Part shown: in pieces, positions 51,668 through 62,218 of the stretch | Numbering within the stretch: the first letter of the stretch is position 1 | Layout of the letters: the number at the start of each line of letters is the position of its first letter | Assembly: GCF_036373705.1 (NCBI RefSeq) | Contig: NC_089868.1 | Location: 11,402,020-11,466,019 of the forward strand | DNA length: 64,000 nucleotides | Reading direction: 5' to 3' | DNA from: Amia ocellicauda | Taxonomy: Eukaryota > Chordata > Actinopteri > Amiiformes > Amiidae | The notes under the pieces: model-generated | Databases searched by the model: none | The model's input: only the letters and a program-made list of their open reading frames with translations | Told to the model about the DNA's origin: nothing | Position numbers and translations under genes: made by a program

Positions 51668-54600
51668 ATGGAAGTGGTGATCCTTGCACTGGCTCTAGCC
51701 CTAGTGGGTAAGTATAGTTGTTTTACTTGGTTTTAGTTTGTCATTTCTTTATATGGAGAAATAGTCACTGTCCATGAACATGCCACAACTCAGGAAAAAT
51801 GTTTCTTGAATGGAGAGCTGACAAAGCAGAATGTAGGTGAAACCCTTTAATGGGCTGCAGAAATGTTTATCATTTCAGGTCATATTACAAACATGCTTAT
51901 CATAGGCTGCACATGTTTTCGTGCAATTAATTAAGACATATTCAGAAATAATCAGATTTCGAAGATCTATATGAATTGTATTTCTACCATGTTGATTCTA
52001 TATAAAAATGTAACTGGATGAATCAAAATTAAACTTAGTATGATTTATTTATTTTATTTTCGGTAACAGCGGGTCAAGAGGCTAACAGACAGGGTAAGTG
52101 GTACAGATATTGTTTAAACTGTTGATTTTCTTTTAATAGTTTTTATTCCCCTTCTTCATTTAAATATTATTTGAGTAAAGCTTTATGGTTATCTTGAAAT
52201 TAAAACCTACCATGAGTATTGAGTTTGATAATTGTGCATGTTGGTTGGTTGGAAACTGATATTTAATTAATTTATATTTAAAAATCAAAATCAAGTTTTT
52301 CTTCAGCATTAAACTCAACTAAAATGATCACTTAAAAAAATCACAGCTGACCTTATAAATGTGTAAACTGTTTACTATATTACTAACTTGGCTGCAGTGA
52401 AATAAGCCAGAGTGTTGATGGTAATTGCTTATCTTTGCAGAACCCAACTTTGCTGCCGGTAAGATTTATGTATATAAGTATACAGGGGAACTTCTGGCTG
52501 GACTGCCTGAGAGCGGTCTAGCTAGAGCAGGAATTAAAATCAGTTCTGAAGTCCTCCTCAGTCAAGATGATCAGGACAACTATCTGCTCCAGGTAATGCT
52601 GTTTAAGACTCAAGACCAAACACATAATATCAGCTGAGACCGTTACTAATAAAAAGTTTTGTTCTTGATGTAAATTGAAATTTTGGGCATATTTATTTCC
52701 CTTCCAGATGAAAGATCCTCAGATCTTGCAGTACAATGGTATCTGGCCGAGGGCTCAGTTTGCTGTGGCATCGAAACTCCCCGAGGCACTGGCTGCACAG
52801 CTTAACACACCCATCAAGTTTGAGTATGCTAACGGTCGCGTGGGACAGGTTTTTGCCCCCCCTGAAGTCTCCACCTCAGTTCTGAACATCCACAGAGGCA
52901 TCCTCAACATGCTGCACCTCAACATCAAGAAGAACCATAATGTGTATGAGATGCAAGAGGTAAGAAATATTGAGTTGCATTGTCTGTGACGTAGCGACTT
53001 TGCCATTAGGGAGTTCCAGTGCTCAATGTATGATACCATGCCTTCTGTCTTCTAGGGTGGAGTCCAGGGAATATGTAAAACAGAATATGTCATTTCTGAA
53101 GATGCACAGAATATCTCCATATCCAGATCCAGAGATCTGAGCAAGTGCCACAACAAAATTATGAAGGACATTGGCACAGCCTACACAGAGCATTGTGCTC
53201 ACTGTCAGCAGGTATAGACACTAAAATATTTTGGCCTCGTGAAGTCTCACAGTGGTCTACACTCTCAGGGCCTCACAAGGTTTGTTTCGTCTGTGCAGAG
53301 AGGACAGAGTCTGCGGGGAGCTGCTATCTACAACATTATCCTGAGGCCTCGGGACACAGGAACTGAGATTGCTGTAGCCACGGCCAGGGAAGTCCACCAA
53401 TTTACCCCCTTCAATGAGCTAAGTGGAGCTGCACAGATCGAAGCAAGGTATAGCAGCTGAGCATAAACAGAGTGGAAAAGTCAAATTTGGCTGAATTGGC
53501 TCACATCACAACATTGTACATGACTAAGATATTGTGAATCTCACTGATCATCACAAAATGTAAAATATAAAAGCATATGTATAATGTACATTTTATTCAT
53601 ATTATTTCAGTCATAAGAAATGCTTTCTTTTCTGCTTTTTCCAGACAAAGTCTTATTCTTCAAGACAGTAAAAGCAACCCTATACAACTCAAGGAATCAG
53701 AGTACCAACATCGAGGGACCATACAGTTCCAGTTTTCCTCTGAAGACCTCCTGTTGCCCTTTCATCCTTCCAGAAACAGTAACCAGGAAACGGAGGTAAA
53801 ATTTAAAAATAATTAAATGGGCTGCAGGCCTTCTGATATATTCAATATATATTTTTAAACTTTACAGGCTTCATTTGGAGGCTTCAACCTCAAATGTCTG
53901 AAATTCAATCAGAAAAGTTTTTTACTCCTCTTTCAAATACCATACTAACTGTCCTACTTAATTTCTCCAATTTGAAAATATCATATACCTTTGATATACA
54001 CTCACCTAAAGGATTATTAGGAACACCTGTTCAATTTCTCATTAATGCAATTATCTAACCAACCAATCACATGGCAGTTGCTTCAATGCATTTAGGGGTG
54101 TGGTCCTGGTCAAGACAATCTCCTGAACTCCAAACTGAATGTCTGAATGGGAAAGAAAGGTGATTTAAGCAGTTTTGAGCGTGGCATGGTTGTTGGTGCC
54201 AGACGGGCCGGTCTGAGTATTTCACAATCTGCTCAGTTACTGGGATTTTCACGCACAACCATTTCTAGGGTTTACAAAGAATGGTGTGAAAAGGGAAAAA
54301 CATCCAGTATGCGGCAGTCCTGTGGGCGAAAATGCCTTGTTGATGCTAGAGGTCAGAGGAGAATGGGCCGACTGATTCAAGCTGATAGAAGAGCAACTTT
54401 GACTGAAATAACCACTCGTTACAACCGAAGTATGCAGCAAAGCATTTGTGAAGCCACAACACGTATAACCTTGAGGCGGATGGGCTACAACAGCAGAAGA
54501 CCCCACCGGGTACCACTCATCTCCACTACAAATAGGAAAAAGAGGCTACAATTTGCACAAGCTCACCAAAATTGGACAGTTGAAGACTGGAAAAATGTTG

Positions 54601-57600
54601 CCTGGTCTGATGAGTCTCGATTTCTGTTGAGACATTCAGATGGTAGAGTCAGAATTTGGCGTAAACAGAATGAGAACATGGATCCATCATGCCTTGTTAC
54701 CACTGTGCAGGCTGGTGGTGGTGGTGTAATGGTGTGGGGGATGTTTTCTTGGCACACTTTAGGCCCCTTAGTGCCAATTGGGCATCGTTTAAATGCCACG
54801 GCCTACCTGAGCATTGTTTCTGACCATGTCCATCCCTTTATGACCACCATGTACCCATCCTCTGATGGCTACTTCCAGCAGGATAATGCACCATGTCACA
54901 AAGGTCGAATCATTTCAAATTGGTTTCTTGAACATGACAATGAGTTCACTGTACTAAACTGGCCCCCACAGTCACCAGATCTCAACCCAATAGAGCATCT
55001 TTGGGATGTGGTGGAACGGGAGCTTCGTGCCCTGGATGTGCATCCCATAAATCTCCATCAACTGCAAGATGCTATCCTATCAATATGGGACAACATTTCT
55101 AAAGAATGCTTTCAGCACCTTGTTGAATCAATGCCACGTAGAATTAAGGCAGTTCTGAAGACGAAAAGGGGTCAAACACACTATTAATCCTTTAGGTGAG
55201 TGTACATCTCAAAGCATTTTGTACCTTTTGTGGTTTACAGATTGCAGAGTTATTGGAACATCTGGTTCATAACAATAAGCAGCAAGTTCATCAGGATGCT
55301 CCAGTTAAGTTCCTTCAGCTGATCCATTCACTTCACTCAGCAAGCTACCCAAACATCCAGGCCATCTGGAAGCAGTACAAAGACCAACAGGATTACAGGT
55401 AGCTGTGGGAAATATAGATTTAATTTAAAAGTTATAGAATTTGCCTTATTAAGGACATTTTATTAAGCACTATGTAAATTTAGTGTTGCAGCCTTTAAAA
55501 ATAATTTAGGGACTCATTGTGTTGCTTCTGATTTGCTTTCACAAACATGATTGAGTACCTCAGAAATACTGTAAATGAACACATTGTTTTGTCTCTCAGA
55601 CGCTGGTTTCTGGATGCAGTCCCTGCCGTAGGAACAGCGCATGCTCTGACATTCATAAAAGATGTGTTCCAAGAACTGTCGACGGCCGAGGCCACTCTTG
55701 TCCTAGTCGCTGCTATGCACCTGATAACAGCAGATCAAGAAAATATGAAGCTTGCTTCCGTGAGTGTATGCCCTGCGCACCTGTTTAATCTTCAGAATAA
55801 CAAAAAGCAGTCAGATGGGTTTTACACTCTAAACTCTGTGTTTATCATTCCAGGAGTGGGTTTTCAGTAAACAGATCCAAGAGGAACCTATCCTATGCAA
55901 AGCAGCCATGCTTGGTTATGGGTCCATGGTATACAATTACTGTCAAAAGCGAGAAAGCTGCCCAGAGAGCATTCTGGAGGTAAATAGGTATCCATCTCAT
56001 TCCCTAGTGACAATTATGTTATTATTATTATTAACCTTAGGTTGTTCATGTTTCATCTCCTCCTTTCCTCAGCCCCTCCACAATTTTGTGGATAAAGCTG
56101 TCAGTGATGCTGATGAAGAGAAGATGGTTCTGGCCCTGAAAGCCATGGGGAATGCAGGACAGCCCTCTAGCATCAAGCGCATCATGAAGTTCCTTCCAGG
56201 TTTTGTCTCTGGAGACTCTAAATACCCAGTCAAAATCCAGGTCGATGCAGTAATGGCCCTGAGGAACGTTGCCAAGACAGACCGCAAAAAGGTGAGAAGG
56301 ATGGAAGCAAAATGTAAAACCATTAACACTTCAGTTGTGGTCATACCCTTAAACATTGGTCCAGTGCAATATTGGTGTGCTTCAATTTTTCTCCATTTGT
56401 ACTGCTAGAGGTCATTGCAGGGGATATCTCAATTTGAATAATTTAGTCATCAAGGCAAAGAACACACTGGATTGAAATAAACCGCAGAGTATTTTTAGAC
56501 TTTAGCCATCTGCAATGGCACATGTGGCAGACTTGTGAAAAAAACTTGAAAAAACAGACAGATGTAGATGTTACAAAACATACATGTTACAGACTGAAAA
56601 TCTGACAAAGTAAGAGGCCACCCCTCGCACTGAAACTGGTGAACTGCACTCAGAGTATTTCTGCATTCCTCAGGTGTGAACATGCATTCTCTTGGTTTCT
56701 CTCCAGGTGCAGGAAGTGGCTGTGCAGCTGTTTATGAACAGAAACCTCCACCCAGAGGTTCGCATGATGGCCTGTGTGGTTCTGTTTGAGACCAAGCCCA
56801 CTATGGCTTTGGTGTTAACTCTCGCCGATGCTTTACGAAAGGAACCCTCCATGCAAGTGGCCAGCTTTACCTATTCCCACATGAAAGCTCTGACCAGGAG
56901 CACGTCTCCTGACTACGCCCCCGTGTAAGGAACCCTCAACATTCTATCATACTCTTTGACCAATCTGTGAAATGTAGCTCTTTATATTATATATTATGTT
57001 ATATTAAAGTGGGTGTATAGTGAAGCTGCTTTAATCTCATTCAGTGCCTCTGCCTGCAATGTTGCTGTAAAGATCCTCTGCTCCAAATATGACAAGATGA
57101 GCTACAGCTACAGCAAAGCCTTTCACGTGGACACTTTCCGAAGTAAGTACCACCTACTGCATCAGCCACAATAATAAATGTGTTTTGGATGAGGATGCTT
57201 ATGGAAAACAATCTAGAAGAATGCTAAAGATGCTTATGATGCCTGTTGTCTGAAGACATCACAATGTGATTCAAATTGCAGAAATACACAGAGGATCCTA
57301 AGGCAGGAATTTAATAAACATTCTACATCCCCGTGTATCAAAAAGTTTGACTGTCAGCATAAAACTGTGCATGTTTCTGACCAGCTAAACTGATGGCTGG
57401 AGTTGCTGCCAGTGTTTACATGATGAATGATGTTGCGGACCTCCTGCCCAGTGCTGTGGTGACCAAAATCCGGGGTTACTTGTCTGGCGCAGCTGCAGAT
57501 GTTCTAGAGGTATGTTAGAAATCCTGTGTATGTAATAAGACTTGTACTGTACTCTTCAGACCTACAGCTGTTTTATCTACCTTTAGGTCGGCGTACGAGC

Positions 57601-60600
57601 TGAAGGGATTCAGGAGACACTTCGGAAGCAGAGAAATCCTGCTGATTCTACTGAGACTAACAAAATTCAGGATATCCTCAAAGCTGTAAGTTCAAGCTCC
57701 AAATGCCATCCCCGTGATCAATATGGCATTTTAAAGAAATATTGTCAGACATCATTTTTTATGTTCTTTATTTACAATTTAGTTTATCAAAACACCAGCT
57801 GTTAATGTAATTACTAGGGTTTAGACTCACCATTGCCCCCCATCAGTCTTTTTGATAGATGGTCACATTGCAAATTCTTGTGCAAAAAGAGTAGTTTGCC
57901 CTCTGCAATTTTCTCCTACTTTGCAGTTCATACCTGAGGTATTTTGCTGTATTGGTGTCAGGATGTTTTAGTGCATGGCCTTATTGTGTTGATGTACTTG
58001 CACAATAAAGTTTATTCAATGCTGGCAGTACACTGTTGACCACAATTACACTATGTAACAAAATTTGTGTTCCTGGGTAGTAAGTGTTATTTTCTAATTG
58101 CTTATGCCTCAAAAGTATAGAAAATGGCTATTATTCCCCACAAACTTTGCTTTTGTGACCAGGACAGTGATATTTTGAAATGTACCTATTTCCATTGTAA
58201 TGGAACTGGCTAGGGATTATCCAGTTGACAGTGTTCTTATTTCTCCATTCAGCTCTCTGGCTGGCGGAGCCTCCCCTCAAACAAACCTTTGGCGTCCATC
58301 TACGTGAGACTGTTAGGACAAGAAGTTGCCTTTGCCACCCTTGACAAGACAGCCATTGAAAATGCTGCACAGGTATGGATTGTCTGAAGATAATCACTAG
58401 AATTCAAGGCCAATAAAATAAGCATTGGAATTGCTGGTCCAAATACTTTGGAACGGAGCATTGTTCCCTGCATCCCTGTGTGTGTTATAATATATGACAT
58501 ATGTAAGCACTATTGCAATTAATTAATGACACATTGTATTCAGAGCATACTATTTCATTTTTTTAATGGATTTGATTTTCCATCCCTTTGCAATCCACAT
58601 TACTTCCTTATAATGGCTGCTCTGTATACCTTTTACAGTATTTTGTTGTACCATGCTGTGCAGTCACCTTGGACATTTATAATATTGCTGTGCTGTGTTT
58701 TATTACAGATGGTCACTGAGCCCATACAGCAACATAAGGTGGTAAATGAAGTGGTGAAATATATTCAGGAAGGAATTGCAGGCCAGTGGTCCAAGGCCTC
58801 TCTGGTCACTAAGGTGCGACGCATTGTGCCCACCTGTGTGGGTCTCCCCATGGAGCTGGCTCTGTACTCCGCTGCTGTGATGGTATCAGACGTTAACAGT
58901 AAGTCGCTTTCAAGAAACACACACCTTAAATGAAGTGATAGTTACTGGTAGTTCAGATGTTCCTGAAGTATATGAAATTACTTGTTACATTTGAGTTTAA
59001 TCTTTTGGCTAGTTCCATAATGTTGTTTTTAGCTATATACATGCTTTGTAACTTATAGGATCTTGGTAACAAGCAAGCCAACAATAATGGAAATGAAAGA
59101 AATGAAATGAGTAAAAGGTTGTGGACTTTAAGTTTTGTTCATTTTAAAGGAACTACATAGCCTGAGATCTGCATTAAATTTGACTTCCTCCACACTTTTG
59201 GGTTAATTGTAGATGCTGTGATTTGAATGTTTTGGGAAGATTGCATTTTGATTTATTTGTTTGTATTTCTGTTTTCTTCGCTTCAATCTTTGAAAAGTCA
59301 AAGCCCAGTTGACTCCCCCTGCCTCTGACGACTTCAAGATCAATCAGCTGATGGACACAAAGATACATCTGAATGCTGAGCTCTCTCCCAGGTAAGGCTA
59401 GCCAGCAGAAACACACTGCCCCCTCCTACAGCCACCGACATGTTCTGACTTAAGCAATATTGCAATAACAGAACACACATTTAATGCACATGAAATAAAA
59501 CCTAGCCATAAATCAGGATAATGTTTGCACAATCTATAAACACATTTTCTTGAAAATAAACCTTTTTAATATATGAATACATAAGCATATTAATGTCCTT
59601 TTATTTCAAGCTGTTTGAGTAAAATCAAATTTCCACAATTAAATGCCCCTAGTTGCTGCTTTGTGTATTAACATTCGTGGGGTAGAAACACTTGTACCAT
59701 CATTTAAAATACAATTGTACATTTATTTTGTATTTCATATTGTAGGCATTTGTTTGATATAAATATGTAAAGGATAAGTTCATAGTGCAGAAAGTTACAA
59801 ACTGCTGGTGTCATTTTCTTTTCCTTTTCTGAAGCATTGCTATGCAAACAGTTGCTGTGATGGGCATCAACACACATTGGATTCAGGCTGGTCTGGAGTG
59901 GCATTCCCAAAGCCGTGCAGCAATTCCACTGAAGTTTACCTCATTGATAGACATCAATGAAAACTACTTCAAACTAGAGGCTTCACCTGTTCAACAGCAA
60001 CATGAAGTTGTGTCTGTGCAGTACGTCATTTTTTCCTCAACTAGTGACAAAAATATGCATTCATTACAATAACCTAGAGAAGGTTACAGACAAGAGACGG
60101 GCCATATTACTTCTTTATGGCTAGTATCTAATCAATTGCACATTCTCATCAAGCCTTGAAGGATCGCAGTGAGTAAAAAAGCTTTTAAAGACACCTCTAA
60201 ATATGAAAGTGAAGCTGTATATAATTAATTTGATATTGCAAGAAACATCAGCTGTGTCACATTTAAATGGATCAACTGAACCATTGAATTTAGGGCAGTG
60301 GCCACTCTAATAAATATATTTTTTCAACAGAACTGAAGCCTTTGCTGTGACGAGAAATGTGGAAAATTTTGAAAATGTGATAATAACACCAGTTTTGCCA
60401 GAGCACACTCAAGAAGAAATGTCAAAAGAGACATTCACATCTAAGGAGCAGAACGATGATGAACCTGACAGTTGTTCAGTGAGAACCTATAACATGTTAA
60501 ACCCCTGCAAGTGTTGAAACCCTGTAATGTTTTAAAAGTAACAAACTGAAAAGAAAATACATTAAGACCATACAGACTTATATAAATTAGAGGAGGCACT

Positions 60601-62184
60601 GTGGCATGTCTAGCTCATTTAGGTGTATGCTAAGTAGTTATTGATCCAAGGATTACATCCAGACATGTCTTATTACAAATTATGAGCTTTTTTAATTATT
60701 CAAACCTAAAGTGTGATTTTCTTCTCTGTATCCTAGTCAAAAATGTCATCTGAAATCCTATCATTCGATGAACATAAATCCCAAGATCAGACCTGGAATC
60801 CAATATCATCCAAAGTGCGGTATGCAGCATGTGCTACATGGAGTAACTTAGGAGTCGAGGTCTGCTATGAGGGAATGTCCCACAACGCTGCTTTCATCAG
60901 AAATTCCCCTCTGTATAAGGCTGTTGGAAAGCACATGGTCAAAATTGACATTAAACCAGGTAATACTGCTACATTTATGTAATGAAAGTCTTAATGGACA
61001 ACAAGCAATTGAAAATCGAAAATTATTTATATCTGCAGTTCACTGAAGGTAAATGATCATTAAGCAGAGACATCTATCATTATAACACAGATAGTGTTAT
61101 GAGTAACAGTGTATTCATGCCTGGCTCACTGTCTTTCCTGATGTAGTCCTAAAAGCTTGCATATGGGAGAATTATTAATACATTATCTTTAATGTAAAAA
61201 CAACTATTGCCAATCACTATGGATTTAAACAAATACATTTACAAATACAATATTGCTACCATATAATGTATTTACAGACAAATACAAAAGACATCAGGAG
61301 AGATGCACTTTATTTAAATGTTTTTTGTGTAGAATCCATACCCTTAAGTCATCGTCAAGAATGAAAACTGACTTTCATAGCTTTAAATACCTCTATATTG
61401 ATGGGTAGTTTCTATATTTGGTAGTTCAAAGGGATTCTGAGGGATCCATTGGCAAACTGGAGTTTGAGATTCAAGCAGGACCGCAGGCAGCTTCAAAGCT
61501 CATCAAGTCTATAACGCCAAAGGACTCTGATGATACAGGAGAACCTGGCCAAGGAAAGACTGTCCTACTGAAACTGAGGAATATCCTTAAAACAGCAAAG
61601 GTACTGATATTCAGAATTATTAAGTATCAGAAGCTTTGTTTAAAGTGGACTGAAATAATCTTTTGGAGTTCCCTGGAGCAGTACAACTGATATTAACACA
61701 CCTTCATCCAGTCTTAACCCAGTTTTCACCTTGGAGTGCTCTGTAAGCATGTCTAGATTTGGACTGAAGAACACAAATAATAGATCTGAAAGTGTTGGGT
61801 GGCTTCAGAGATCTTTAAACAACCAAGGTTACATGACAGCAATCAATCTAGAAATGTTTGTTTGATTGGTCCCTTCAGGGTTCGCTGACTTGTTTGTTTT
61901 GTCTTCTGCTTTTCTGACAGAGAAACAAAAGCAGCTCCAGTTCCAGCTCCAGGTCCAGCTCCTCCTCTAGTTCTCTGAACAGCAACAGAAACAATAGCAG
62001 CTCTTCCAGCAGCTCCAGACAACCAGGCACCAGGGACAGAAATGTTCTCAGAAGATGCCCCTCTTCCAGCTCTTCATCCTCATCCTCCGCTTCCTGCTCC
62101 TCCTCCTCATCTTCCTCTTCCAAACAAAGGGTTCAATCGAACAAAAACACGAACCGTGATCAGACCAACAGACGTCCTGGGAGA

Positions 62185-62218
<34 letters not shown>

